Part shown: positions 45,877-54,421 of the stretch, one piece after another | Numbering within the stretch: position 1 is the first letter of the stretch | Layout: each line of letters starts with the position of its first letter | From: Neomoorella sulfitireducens | GTDB lineage: Bacteria > Bacillota > DSM-521 > Neomoorellales > Neomoorellaceae | Direction of reading: 5' to 3' | Assembly (NCBI RefSeq): GCF_024733845.1 | Contig: NZ_JANRHG010000010.1 | Location: 42,267 to 106,266, forward strand | DNA: 64,000 bases | Translations under genes and position numbers: made by a program | Notes under the pieces: model-generated | What the model saw: only the letters and a program-made list of their open reading frames with translations | Database searches by the model: none | Told to the model about the DNA's origin: nothing

Positions 45877-47418
45877 ATGGGCGTATCTATCTGGCACGGT
45901 GCTGCTGTTCTCATGCTGGCCAGCCTGTTAAACCGGATTATCAGTTTTGCTTATCGTATACTGGTGGTACGTTTCATCGGCGCCGAAGGCATGGGTCTTT
46001 ATGAAATGGTTTTTCCCTTTTATAGCCTGGTGTTGATGGTAGCTTCCGCCGGTGTCCCGGTAGCCCTGGCCAAGTTAGTAGCTGAACGAGTAGCCCTCCA
46101 GGCCTGGGGAAAGGTGCGCAGTATTTTCCGCCTTTCTTTATTCTTTTTGACCGGGAGCGGGCTTACCACAGCATTGATTTTATGGTTTCTGGCCCCTTAT
46201 CTGACCACAAAATTCTTCGCCGATACACGGGTTTACCAGGCTTTTATGGTCATGCTGCTGGCCCTGCCTGTTGTTTGTACCTGCTCGGCCTTTCGCAGTT
46301 ATTTCCAGGGACTGCAACTTATGTATCCTGTAGCCCTCGCCCAGGTAAGTGAGCAGGTCATCCGCGTGAGCGCCGGGCTTTTTTTAGGCCTTCATTTTCT
46401 TCCCTTAGGGGTAGCCATGGCAGCTGCCGGCCTGGCCATGGGTATGGTCCTGGGAGAACTGGCAGGGCTGGTTATAAGTATAGCTATTTTCTGGCGGGCA
46501 CGGGCCTATTATGACGTGGCAAGCTTCCAGAAAAGTTCAATGCGGGCTGATATTTTACCCCTGGCCCGCCTGTCCCTGCCGGTCATGATGGCCCGGGCGG
46601 CTGGCGGGGCGATGTTAACCCTGGAGGCCATGTTGATTCCCCACCGGCTCCAGCTCTGGGGAGCAAGTGTAGGGGAAGCGACAACAATATACGGCCAGTA
46701 TGCCGGCATTGCTATGACCCTGGTATACCTTCCCATGGTTATTACGGTAGCGGTTGCCATGGCTATGGTCCCGGCCATTGCTGAAGCCCGGGCCGTTAGA
46801 AATAATCAACTTTTATCTAAACGTTGCCGGCAGGCTTTAAAACTTACGGTTTTAAGCGGTTTACCCTTTGCGCTTTTCTTTTATCTCCTGGCTACACCAC
46901 TGTGTGACTTTATTTTTTCTACTCCGGCTGCCGGGGTGGCTTTAAAAATGCTTTCCTGGGGTAGCGTTTTTATCTACCTCGAGCAAACTACCGTCGGCAT
47001 CCTCAATGGCCTGGGTGCTGTAGCCACCGTTTTCAAGACGACTGTTATCGGCGGGATTGTTGATATCCTGGGTATTTATTTTTTTACACCCTTTATGGGG
47101 ATTACCGGGGCTGCCCTGGGAGTAAACATGGGTAGCGGGGTAACAGCTATTTTAAATCTCCTGTCCTTGTCCAGGTACACTCCTTTACACCTGGATAGCC
47201 GCAGTTTTGTTTTTGGCCCCCTGCTGGCCTCCTGCGGGCTCGTTCTGGTAACTTCTTTTATCTGGACGGGCTTTGCTCTCGTACCGGCAACCTGGCGCCT
47301 TATCCAGGCTATTGCCGGTGGCGGATTGATCTATCTTTTAATTCTTCTTGTTGCGGGTGTAATTACACCCGGCCATCTTTATTTATTGCCATGGCCCGGC
47401 CACAGGCCCGGCAGGTAG
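45877..47418 (+). CDS. spoVB: SpoVB-like polysaccharide/lipid flippase
   Basis: This 513-residue integral membrane protein of the MATE/MOP superfamily has about 14 helices. It starts GAAVLMLASLLNRIISFAYRILVVRFIGAEGMGLYEMVFP, and has FRSYFQGLQLMYPVALAQVSEQVIRV and LEQTTVGILNGLG, typical of Stage V sporulation protein B, which acts in spore-cortex synthesis. Other MurJ-like flippases are possible. The ATG follows GAGGTGAC. Its 3' end overlaps the convergent surE gene by 40 bases, so the transcripts run into each other. Confidence 0.88.
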   Translation: MGVSIWHGAAVLMLASLLNRIISFAYRILVVRFIGAEGMGLYEMVFPFYSLVLMVASAGVPVALAKLVAERVALQAWGKVRSIFRLSLFFLTGSGLTTALILWFLAPYLTTKFFADTRVYQAFMVMLLALPVVCTCSAFRSYFQGLQLMYPVALAQVSEQVIRVSAGLFLGLHFLPLGVAMAAAGLAMGMVLGELAGLVISIAIFWRARAYYDVASFQKSSMRADILPLARLSLPVMMARAAGGAMLTLEAMLIPHRLQLWGASVGEATTIYGQYAGIAMTLVYLPMVITVAVAMAMVPAIAEARAVRNNQLLSKRCRQALKLTVLSGLPFALFFYLLATPLCDFIFSTPAAGVALKMLSWGSVFIYLEQTTVGILNGLGAVATVFKTTVIGGIVDILGIYFFTPFMGITGAALGVNMGSGVTAILNLLSLSRYTPLHLDSRSFVFGPLLASCGLVLVTSFIWTGFALVPATWRLIQAIAGGGLIYLLILLVAGVITPGHLYLLPWPGHRPGR

Positions 47419-48161
47419 GCTTTTAATTCTTGCTGGAAGGCATAATGGGTTAAATCTAGTTGGAGGGGGGTTATGGAAATAAAGCCGTGACTTAAAGCGC
47501 CGATATCGGTATCAGGTCCCTGGTCAATGTCTTCTTTTTCGCCGGCCAACCAGTAGTAGGCCCGCCCGCGTGGATCTCTGCGGGTGCTGATGGTATTGAC
47601 ATAACGGCGCCGCCCTAGACGGGTGATTGCTATTCCCTTTGTTTTATTTTCAGGCAGTTGAGGAATATTCACGTTTAAGAGGGTTCCCGGGGGCAGACCC
47701 CGCTTGAGTATTTCCCGGGCCAGGCGGGTTGTAAAACTGGCGGCAAAGGTAAAATCAAATTCTTCTTCCCCCACCAGGGACACCGCCAGGGACGGCAGGC
47801 CGTTGATACAGCCTTCAATGGCTCCCGAGACGGTACCGGAGTAAAGGACATCGGTTCCCAGGTTTTCACCCCGGTTAATACCCGAGATGACCATTGCTGC
47901 CGGCTCATCCAGGAGGGCATCCAGGGCCAGTTTAACGCAATCGGCGGGAGTACCGTTAATGGCCAGGCCTTTACCGATGGGCTCTTCCCAGGGGACTTCG
48001 GTAACCCGTAAAGGTTTATGCATGGTGATGCCGTGACCGATGGCGCTGCGTTCTCTTTCAGGAGCGACAACGACTACCTTACCGACGGCCGCAAGGGCCA
48101 GGCTTAAGGCTTTTATTCCGGGGGCATAGATGCCGTCATCATTAGTTAGCAGTATTACCAA
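47379..48161 (-). CDS. surE: SurE, 5'/3'-nucleotidase
   Basis: This metal-dependent nucleotidase of 260 residues acts on nucleoside monophosphates. It begins VILLTNDDGIYAPGIKAL, followed by VVVVAPERERSAIGHGIT, INGTPADCVKLALD and VISGINRGENLGTDVLYSGTVSGAIEG, all signature parts. The frame opens with GTG at 48167, but GAGGTG overlaps it and fits the TTG at 48161, giving the usual short N-terminus. It follows the small DUF4264 gene by 2 bases and overlaps convergent spoVB. Confidence 0.95.
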   Translation of the reverse strand: MVILLTNDDGIYAPGIKALSLALAAVGKVVVVAPERERSAIGHGITMHKPLRVTEVPWEEPIGKGLAINGTPADCVKLALDALLDEPAAMVISGINRGENLGTDVLYSGTVSGAIEGCINGLPSLAVSLVGEEEFDFTFAASFTTRLAREILKRGLPPGTLLNVNIPQLPENKTKGIAITRLGRRRYVNTISTRRDPRGRAYYWLAGEKEDIDQGPDTDIGALSHGFISITPLQLDLTHYAFQQELKAYLPGLWPGHGNK

Positions 48162-48163
48162 TG

Positions 48164-48319
48164 TCACACCTCGTATATAGAAAGGGTCATGGTTTTTCCA
48201 TTTGTATCTTTAGACAGGCCAAACATGAGGTTAAAATCCTTCAAGGTTTTATTCAATAAGTCAACGATTTTATATAATTCATCATTGCTGGCGAAACTCT
48301 TGCTGGCCAGCAGGCGCAT
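48164..48319 (-). CDS. Small YpmA-like protein (DUF4264)
   Basis: A 51-codon frame starts with ATG at 48319 and ends with a TGA two bases before the surE start. The protein contains SNDELYKIVDLLNKTLKDFN and LMFGLSKD, which I recognise as the DUF4264 pattern of Bacillus YpmA. The function is unknown. The start lies inside the end of the TPR gene (38-base overlap), behind AAAGGGTGG, so it is translationally coupled to both neighbours. It is too short for routine ORF calls. Confidence 0.7.
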   Translation of the reverse strand: MRLLASKSFASNDELYKIVDLLNKTLKDFNLMFGLSKDTNGKTMTLSIYEV

Positions 48320-49214
48320 GAGAGCCCACCCTTTCCTTGCTTTCTGTCAATCCCCAGGCATGGTTGTAACACCTGGCCGCTTCTTCCGGATCGCCTATAG
48401 TCTCATAAAGATGGCCCAGCAGCTGCCATCCATCACTGTGGCCGGGATCAAGGCGCAGTAATTCTTCCAGAATTTCCCGCGCTTCCTCTAGCCGGTGTTG
48501 TTTCAACAAACAGGCAGCATAGTTACGCCTCAGCTTCAGGTCACCTGGCTGAAGGGCCAGGGCACGGGCGTACAGGGAAGCAGCCAGGTAATATTTCTCC
48601 AGTATTTCCAGGCAGATGGCGGCATTATTGAGGACGGAAACGTCGGCCGGTAACAAGCGCAAGGCTATTTCCAGGTAGTCGATTGCTTCCGGCCAGCGCC
48701 GTGCCTGGGCCAGGGCAACCGCCAGGTTGGCAATAACTTCCCCCTGCTGCGGTGCCAGGTTTAAAGACTGGCGGTAATAGTTTATGGCTTCTTCAGGTCG
48801 ATTAAGCTGGGCAAGGCATACACCAATATTGTTCAACAGCTCGGCATCCCTGGCGCCGTACTGGCTGGCCCGGAGTAAATACCGGTATGCTTCCTGCCAT
48901 TGCCCTAGATACTGGTAACAAAGGCCGGTATTTATTAAAATACCTGTATCCCTGGGAGCGAGCCGGAGGGCTTTTTGGTAACAGGCCAGGGCTTCGTTTG
49001 CATTCCCCATCTTAAAAAGACAATAACCCAGGTTGTTCCACCCGGCAGCATGACGCTTCCTGTTATGAAGGAGGTCCTGATATAGCCGGGCCGCTTCCGG
49101 GAATTGTCCTTGTTCCAGCAGCCTCCAGGCTTGCTCTTCTAAGGTTTGCGTTTGGGAATGGACAACTGGCTGCTGGTCGCGGCTGTAAATCGGATTTTGG
49201 ACAGGACTGGACAT
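48282..49214 (-). CDS. Tetratricopeptide-repeat protein
   Basis: This 310-residue cytosolic protein consists almost entirely of about seven TPR units between residues 25 and 285 (AAGWNNLGYCLFKMGNANEALACYQKALRLAPRD, AELLNNIGVCLAQLNRPEEAINYYRQSLNLAP and so on). The N-terminus is polar (QQPVVHSQTQTLEEQ), without signal peptide. It is a protein-interaction scaffold of unknown partner. Its end overlaps the DUF4264 gene, and surE follows, so the three probably form one transcript. Confidence 0.85.
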   Translation of the reverse strand: MSSPVQNPIYSRDQQPVVHSQTQTLEEQAWRLLEQGQFPEAARLYQDLLHNRKRHAAGWNNLGYCLFKMGNANEALACYQKALRLAPRDTGILINTGLCYQYLGQWQEAYRYLLRASQYGARDAELLNNIGVCLAQLNRPEEAINYYRQSLNLAPQQGEVIANLAVALAQARRWPEAIDYLEIALRLLPADVSVLNNAAICLEILEKYYLAASLYARALALQPGDLKLRRNYAACLLKQHRLEEAREILEELLRLDPGHSDGWQLLGHLYETIGDPEEAARCYNHAWGLTESKERVGSHAPAGQQEFRQQ

Positions 49215-49302
49215 TGCCCATCGCTCCTTTGCATATCCATCCTGTCCTTATTTTTCGTCTTTCTTTATACCATTTCCTCCCTCATATGGAAATAATCGTA
49301 CG

Positions 49303-49770
49303 TCAAATAACATCATTACCCGACTTATCCCGGTTTTTAGCGGCGCATTCACGACAGTATCCGAAAAATTTTAACTGGTGATCGGTTATATGAAAACCCG
49401 TCTGGCGCGTTAATACTTTCTCCAGGGATTCCAGGAGGTCATCATCAAACTCCTGGACCCGGCCACATCCCAGGCAGATCATGTGGTGATGGTAATGGGT
49501 TTCGTGCTGGTCAAGCTCATAACGGGTGCGGCCGTCCCCGAAATTGATTTTTTGCAAAATATCAAGTTCTGCCAGGAGATCCAGGGTGCGATATACGGTG
49601 GCCAGGCCGATATCGGGATAACGTTCCTTGACTATATTATATACTTCTTCGGCACTTAAGTGCTCGGCGGCATTCTCCAGGAAGGCCCTGAGTATCACCT
49701 GGCGCTGGGGTGTTACCTTATAATCAAGCTGGTGAAGCTTTTGGCAAATGGCATTAAAGGTATTTTCCAT
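49303..49770 (-). CDS. Fur-family metalloregulator
   Basis: This 155-residue regulator has a winged-helix DNA-binding domain (TPQRQVILRAFLENAAEHLSAEEVYNIVKERYPDIGLATVYRTLDLLAE) and a metal-binding dimerisation domain (ETHYHHHMICLGCGRVQEF, FGYCRECA). The CxxC pairs bind structural zinc, and the HHH cluster is a sensory site. It could be Fur, Zur or PerR; the sequence does not settle which. It lies 19 bases downstream of the CrtC-like gene, which it may share a transcript with. Confidence 0.9.
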   Translation of the reverse strand: MENTFNAICQKLHQLDYKVTPQRQVILRAFLENAAEHLSAEEVYNIVKERYPDIGLATVYRTLDLLAELDILQKINFGDGRTRYELDQHETHYHHHMICLGCGRVQEFDDDLLESLEKVLTRQTGFHITDHQLKFFGYCRECAAKNRDKSGNDVI

Positions 49771-49788
49771 AGTAACACCCGCAATCCT

Positions 49789-50754
49789 TTAATCCCTGGC
49801 TGTGATGGTTTCCATACATCCGCGCCCGGCGACTTCTTCTTCCGGCCGGGTGGCCAGCACTAGTTTGCCCTTAAAGAGGCAGTAAAGACCTTTAAACCCG
49901 CTGCCGGAAACTATTTGGGGAGATATAAGCGTTGTATCTTTTATATCCAGCCTTATGAGGGGGGAAGTACCGGACTGCAAGGATAGTTCGGCCGGATAGG
50001 TTAATTCCCCTGTAGCTTTACGGTCAAGGATCTGGATATCAAGGTTGGCGGTAGAGGCCAGGATTTCCCCATGACGTGCCGCGTAAAGGGCCCTTACGTG
50101 TTTACCGCTGTAGAGGAGATTACCCCAGAAGTCGGCCCATAGAAGGGTATAGGCATCGGTATAGTAGCGACCGAGGATAGCTCCCCCAAGGACCTGGGGT
50201 AAAGGGAAATTAAAACGGCGGTAATCGATATATCCATAGCCGTTAAAGTTTTCCTCTTGTCCCGCGAGAAGCATCCTGCCGCTAACCCGGGCCCGGGGTA
50301 CGGGGACACACCAGTACAGGTATTTATCTCCCTTCTCGCCGTAATTAATCCGGCCGTGGCCCGGTTGCCAGCCCGGTAACTCCGGTTTATATTTTAACTG
50401 CAGCGCTATATCGTCTGTTTGCCATTCCAGGTGGAAAAATTCGCCTTCCTGGAAGATGTGATTACCTGCCATCCGGACCTCGAGACGATGGGTAGCGGCC
50501 GTAAAAGGAGCGGTTACTTCCCGCCTGATTGTTTCTCTGGCCGGCCTGGCCACCAGGAGAAGGGCTTTTCCTCCTGTATTGCCAACGTTAAAAAAAACGC
50601 TGATGCAGGTTCCGTCACTGCTGCTGGCTTCCCAGAGCCAGTTTTCTTCCACCCCGGCCAGGCCCTGGTAAGCAAAGTCTGCTACCGTCAGGGGTTTATC
50701 AGGTAAAGCGTTAAAATCCGTATCCTGCCAGAAAGAAAAGGTACTTTCTCGCAA
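49789..50754 (-). CDS. CrtC-like/lipocalin-fold protein
   Basis: This 321-residue soluble protein resembles the hydroxyneurosporene synthase (CrtC)/AttH lipocalin-like family. The recognisable part is YWCVPVPRARVSGRMLL followed by GYGYIDYRRFNFPL, where CrtC proteins have a GxGYxDHNWGN motif; the DHNW acid-His part is replaced by DYRRF here, so the hydratase reaction is doubtful. There is no signal peptide. A lipid-binding role is possible. The gene sits between the Fur-family gene and the activase operon, with no carotenoid genes near. Confidence 0.65.
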   Translation of the reverse strand: MRESTFSFWQDTDFNALPDKPLTVADFAYQGLAGVEENWLWEASSSDGTCISVFFNVGNTGGKALLLVARPARETIRREVTAPFTAATHRLEVRMAGNHIFQEGEFFHLEWQTDDIALQLKYKPELPGWQPGHGRINYGEKGDKYLYWCVPVPRARVSGRMLLAGQEENFNGYGYIDYRRFNFPLPQVLGGAILGRYYTDAYTLLWADFWGNLLYSGKHVRALYAARHGEILASTANLDIQILDRKATGELTYPAELSLQSGTSPLIRLDIKDTTLISPQIVSGSGFKGLYCLFKGKLVLATRPEEEVAGRGCMETITARD

Positions 50755-50774
50755 AGCTATCTACTCCTTTCCCC

Positions 50775-51734
50775 TTAACCAAGTGTATCCCATTTACCAC
50801 AACGGCTGCCCCAGCGAGCTATCAAATTACCTTCTTCTTCTATATTAACAATTTCACACAGGTTTGAACACCCCTGGCAGGTAAAACTGTGGGCCCGGAA
50901 TTCTTCTTCGGCAACTTCAAAACCTTTAAATTTGGTTTCCCGATTATTGTTGACAGAATCCCTGGCCAGGAGGGCAGCCCCCAGGGCTCCCATAACGGGA
51001 AAGTGGCGTGGGATGATGATATCCTGTCCCAGGGCTTTGCTGAAGGCAGCCCGGATACCGGTATTGGCTGCCACTCCACCCTGAAAGACAACGGGGGCGA
51101 GTATCTCTTTGCCCTTGGCAACGTTATTTAAGTAGTTGCGGACCAGGGCCTCACAGAGGCCGCAAATAATATCTTCTATATTGTGTCCCATTTGTTGCTT
51201 ATGAATCATATCAGATTCGGCAAACACGGTGCAGCGGCCGGCAATGCGAACGGGATTCCTGGCTTTTAGGGCTAGCTCGCCGAATTTTTCAATAGGTATT
51301 CCTAAGCGGGCGGCCTGCTGATCCAGGAAAGAACCCGTCCCGGCGGCACAGACGGTGTTCATGGCAAAATCGATAACAACACCCTGGCGAAGGATGATGA
51401 TCTTGGAATCCTGGCCGCCGATTTCCAGGATGGTCTGCACATCCGGCACTTCCAGGCGGGCGGCCACGGCATGGGCGGTAATTTCGTTTTTGACAATATC
51501 GGCGCCGACTATGGCGCCGGCCAGATAGCGACCGCTGCCGGTGGTACCGGCCCCGGCAATTCTCACGTCTTCCGGCAGGTCGGCCTTCACCCGGCGGAGT
51601 CCCTCTTTCACGGCCTGGATGGGCTGGCCTTGGGTACGCAGGTAAATGCTGCTTAATACTTCCCCGGAAGGGGTAATGACAACAACGTTGGTGCTGACGG
51701 AACCGACATCAATACCCAGGTAACAGGGCTGCAT
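50775..51734 (-). CDS. Acyl-CoA dehydratase activase (BadF/HgdC family ATPase)
   Basis: This is an ASKHA-fold, ATP-driven activator of 2-hydroxyacyl-CoA dehydratase-type enzymes, of 319 residues. The phosphate-binding motif is YLGIDVGSVSTNVVVI; GAGTTGSGRYLAG, EIGGQDSKII, NTVCAAGTGSFLDQQA (Cys for the [4Fe-4S] bridge) and GRCTVFAESDMIHKQQ follow. The C-terminus has an extra Cys cluster, CQGCSNLCEI...GSRCGKW. The start is the ATG at 51734 behind AGGAG; a frame to 51782 is an extension. It overlaps the upstream gene by 26 bases and is the third gene of an operon with two partner genes. Confidence 0.88.
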   Translation of the reverse strand: MQPCYLGIDVGSVSTNVVVITPSGEVLSSIYLRTQGQPIQAVKEGLRRVKADLPEDVRIAGAGTTGSGRYLAGAIVGADIVKNEITAHAVAARLEVPDVQTILEIGGQDSKIIILRQGVVIDFAMNTVCAAGTGSFLDQQAARLGIPIEKFGELALKARNPVRIAGRCTVFAESDMIHKQQMGHNIEDIICGLCEALVRNYLNNVAKGKEILAPVVFQGGVAANTGIRAAFSKALGQDIIIPRHFPVMGALGAALLARDSVNNNRETKFKGFEVAEEEFRAHSFTCQGCSNLCEIVNIEEEGNLIARWGSRCGKWDTLG

Positions 51735-52821
51735 TACTCCTGGCCTCCATTTGCTCGCGCCGCTGGCGCAAAAGATCGACAAAGGCTTCCAGCCGGGTTT
51801 CTATTCCGGCCCGGCCGGTCTGTTCATCAATAGTCAGGCTTAAAACGGGAATACCAAAGTCCCGGCTGACTCGTGGTAAAATACTTTTGGCTACTATTTC
51901 GGGAATGCACGTGAAAGGTGCCAGCTGGATGACACCGTCAAAACCGTTCTGGGCGTAAAGGATGGCCTCGCCGACGCTGTTTTGACCATGCCCCCCGACA
52001 AATTGATTGAGATAAGGGTGGGCAAGCTGGCGTACGTCCTGGGCGCCATGGGCCAGGACATCGGTGGCCGTGTACTGGGTTAAGTAAATAGAGCGATGGG
52101 TAATAACCCCCATTTCTCCCAGGGTTTTTTCAATTTCCAGGTTCATAAAAGGCTCCAGCAGGACGTAAATTTCCCCGACAATACCTACCCTGAGGGGGCG
52201 GCGGCCGTTATCCCGGGGGATGCTTTGTAAGAGTTGCCGGCATTCTTCCCGGGCAGCCGCTATTTCTTTCTGGCTCCGGGCTTGTTCGACTATTTTGAGG
52301 CAACTGTGAAAGGTACGGGTAGTGTCTCCCCTTTTCACTTCATAGGGGCGGATACCGGTGGCCAACTGCTCCAGTTCATCAAGGAGCTTTAATTTTGCCC
52401 AGGCCCGGCGAATGACATCAACAAAGGCCAGCCAGGATATCCCTGCTGTTTTTATTACCCGCCTTAGCTTGATGAAAAAAGACCACAAACCCGTCAGAGG
52501 GGGATCGAAAACAAAAATTTCAAAGTTGTATCCCAGATTATGGAGAATTTTTTCATGCATCATCCCGTACAGACCGGCCCGGCAGGGTCCAACTCCACCG
52601 GAAGTTATAATCATCTCTGCTCCCTTATTCAAAACTTCAAGATATGTACCCAGGACCATTTTAAAGGGGATACAGGCATATTCCGGGGCATGGGTGACGC
52701 CCAGGTCCAGGGTGGCAGGACTGGGGTTGGGGGGGACGACGGCCTCAAATCCCATATCTTCCACCAGCTGTTTGAAACCCAGGTAGGAATAACCCATGTG
52801 GGCAAAAGATACTTTTTTCAC
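51709..52821 (-). CDS. Activase-associated protein, 2-hydroxyacyl-CoA dehydratase-like
   Basis: This 370-residue protein belongs to the acyl-CoA dehydratase activase-related group. Features are FAHMGYSYLGFKQL, a cysteine-containing EYACIPFKMVLGTYL, TSGGVGPCRAGLYG, VGIVGEIYVLLEPFMNLEIEKTLGEMG and SLTIDEQTGRAGIETRLEAFVDLL. The IDEQTG...TRLEAF signature is shared with the upstream gene. In many Firmicutes the three parts are one large protein. The role is likely in maturing or activating a [4Fe-4S] enzyme; the substrate is unknown. The GTG start shares bases with the upstream stop. Confidence 0.8.
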   Translation of the reverse strand: MKKVSFAHMGYSYLGFKQLVEDMGFEAVVPPNPSPATLDLGVTHAPEYACIPFKMVLGTYLEVLNKGAEMIITSGGVGPCRAGLYGMMHEKILHNLGYNFEIFVFDPPLTGLWSFFIKLRRVIKTAGISWLAFVDVIRRAWAKLKLLDELEQLATGIRPYEVKRGDTTRTFHSCLKIVEQARSQKEIAAAREECRQLLQSIPRDNGRRPLRVGIVGEIYVLLEPFMNLEIEKTLGEMGVITHRSIYLTQYTATDVLAHGAQDVRQLAHPYLNQFVGGHGQNSVGEAILYAQNGFDGVIQLAPFTCIPEIVAKSILPRVSRDFGIPVLSLTIDEQTGRAGIETRLEAFVDLLRQRREQMEARSNAALLPGY

Positions 52822-53807
52822 CTGTTTCCCCTCCTTTTCTGGTGCAGCATATCGATAAAGGCCTCCAGGCGGGTGGTGATACCGGCGTCACCGGTCTGTT
52901 CATCAATGCTTACTGACATAAAGGGTATTTGTCCCCGGCTAAACTTACGGATATCCAGCTCCATAATCTTGTCCACCATGGCGTCGGGGCCACAGCCAAA
53001 GGCAGTGACGTGAATGATGCCGTCTATATTTTCCTGCCGGAGATAGTAATAGGCGGCCCCTAGAACCAGGTTGGAATAATGCCAGAAAAGACGTTTGGGA
53101 AGGCGGCCGCTCAACCTGTATAGCCTGGCCGGGTTGATCATTTCCATGGTCCAAATATTAACCTGTAACTTTTTTAATTTACCGATGATATCCAGGCTGA
53201 TATATTGATCGTAGACCTGGTAGGGATAGCCGAGGACGGCCAGGTTCAAACTTCCCGGCGTCCTGGCAGGGGCATCAACTGTCTCACCACGCAGCTTTGC
53301 CATGGCCTGCAGGGGCAGGTAACCCGCCTGCAGCAGTTTCTGGTAGGCGTGATGGTGGTGTCTTCCCTCCAGATAGGCAGACCATGCCTCTCGCCTGGTG
53401 CGACCAAGGAGATCGGCTAGACCCCGGCAGGTCGGCCAAAACCCCAGGAGACCCCGGCTGGCATCGACCTGGAGATCGATGATGGGAGGTAGGTGGGGCA
53501 GGCTGGCACGCACCATATCCGGTAACCCTAAAAATTTAGGGCAAAAGGTGGTACGCCTGTTTATCTTGACCATACGCGGGATAAAAATCGCATCCACTTT
53601 ATCTTTAAGGGTCAGGACGTGACCATGGTAGAGTTTAATGGGAATACAGGCATCGGCTACTGCCTCCCGGGAACCGTCATCAAGGATAGCTTTAGTAGTT
53701 TTAGGCGAAGTGACAACTTCGATCCCCAAGCGGTTAAAAAAGGCCAGCCAGAAAGGATAATGGCTGTAATAAAACAATGCCGTAGGAAAGCCAATATGTG
53801 AAGCCAA
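52818..53807 (-). CDS. Activase-associated protein (DUF2229-like), first gene of the set
   Basis: This 329-residue protein begins IGFPTALFYYSHYPFWLAFFNRLGIEVVTSPKTTKAI, a DUF2229 pattern, then DACIPIKLYHGHV with a conserved cysteine, VTAFGCGPDAMVDKIMEL, and SVSIDEQTGDAGITTRLEAFIDML, which repeats the C-terminal signature of the following gene. The two proteins appear to be related halves. The TTG start has AGGAGG nine bases upstream. It begins a coupled three-gene operon with overlaps of 4 and 26 bases. Confidence 0.8.
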   Translation of the reverse strand: MASHIGFPTALFYYSHYPFWLAFFNRLGIEVVTSPKTTKAILDDGSREAVADACIPIKLYHGHVLTLKDKVDAIFIPRMVKINRRTTFCPKFLGLPDMVRASLPHLPPIIDLQVDASRGLLGFWPTCRGLADLLGRTRREAWSAYLEGRHHHHAYQKLLQAGYLPLQAMAKLRGETVDAPARTPGSLNLAVLGYPYQVYDQYISLDIIGKLKKLQVNIWTMEMINPARLYRLSGRLPKRLFWHYSNLVLGAAYYYLRQENIDGIIHVTAFGCGPDAMVDKIMELDIRKFSRGQIPFMSVSIDEQTGDAGITTRLEAFIDMLHQKRRGNR

Positions 53808-53955
53808 AGATTTTTTCCTCCTGTCAAACTATCCAACCTAGATTTCGACGTCAATTTTAAAAAACCTTCCGGGGTTATAAAGAAGCAGGTATTTTCTATG
53901 GTAAGCAGGCATAGGGTTTAGGTGAAATAAGATTAAGTGTTCGGGGGTGGAAATT

Positions 53956-54306
53956 TTGTTGCGTGCTGTTTTGACGGGTTTACTTTATGCCATGTTAGCT
54001 GGTCTGGGTATGGCTACTTTTCTCGGGTTATTGCTGTATTTTACTCCCCTTTCCGAAGGCCTGTTGCCTTTGCTTGCCAGTATTATTTTGGCCCTGGCCG
54101 TCTTTCTAGGGGGGCTGCAGGCGGCAAGGATCGCTGCGGCCAGGGGACTTGTCCAGGGTTTGGTAGTAGCATTGCTCTTTTTTATAGTTACCCTGGCCAT
54201 GGGATGGACCGGCGGGCCTTTAGTCCTGGGCGCAGCCGGCAAGAAGCTGGGAATTTGTCTCCTGGGCGGTGCCATGGGCGGGATAGCCGGTATGGCCGGC
54301 CGTTAA
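53956..54306 (+). CDS. TIGR04086 family small membrane protein
   Basis: This 116-residue protein has four hydrophobic helices separated by short loops (LLYAMLAGLGMATFLGLLLYF, LLPLLASIILALAVFLGGLQ, LVQGLVVALLFFIVTLAMGW, LGICLLGGAMGGIAGMAG), the TIGR04086 pattern. Its function is unknown. The frame opens with a GTG at 53947; the GGGGGTGG run fits the TTG at 53956 better. In other Clostridia the family sits near yajC and the SCIFF peptide genes, which are not present here. Confidence 0.75.
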   Translation: MLRAVLTGLLYAMLAGLGMATFLGLLLYFTPLSEGLLPLLASIILALAVFLGGLQAARIAAARGLVQGLVVALLFFIVTLAMGWTGGPLVLGAAGKKLGICLLGGAMGGIAGMAGR

Positions 54307-54378
54307 ATTAGTACCGCGATAAAACCTCTCCTGCGGGGAATGGGAAGCAAAAAACAGGTAGCAATGAAGCTCCACTGC

Positions 54379-54402
54379 CGGCCCTTCGGGGCCGATTTCT
54401 TT
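54379..54402 (+). terminator. Terminator-like hairpin after the TIGR04086 gene
   Basis: CGGCCC, a TTCG tetraloop and GGGCCG (54379-54394) are followed by ATTTCTTTAT. Confidence 0.6.
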
Positions 54403-54421
54403 ATGAAGGTAAAGGCAACTT

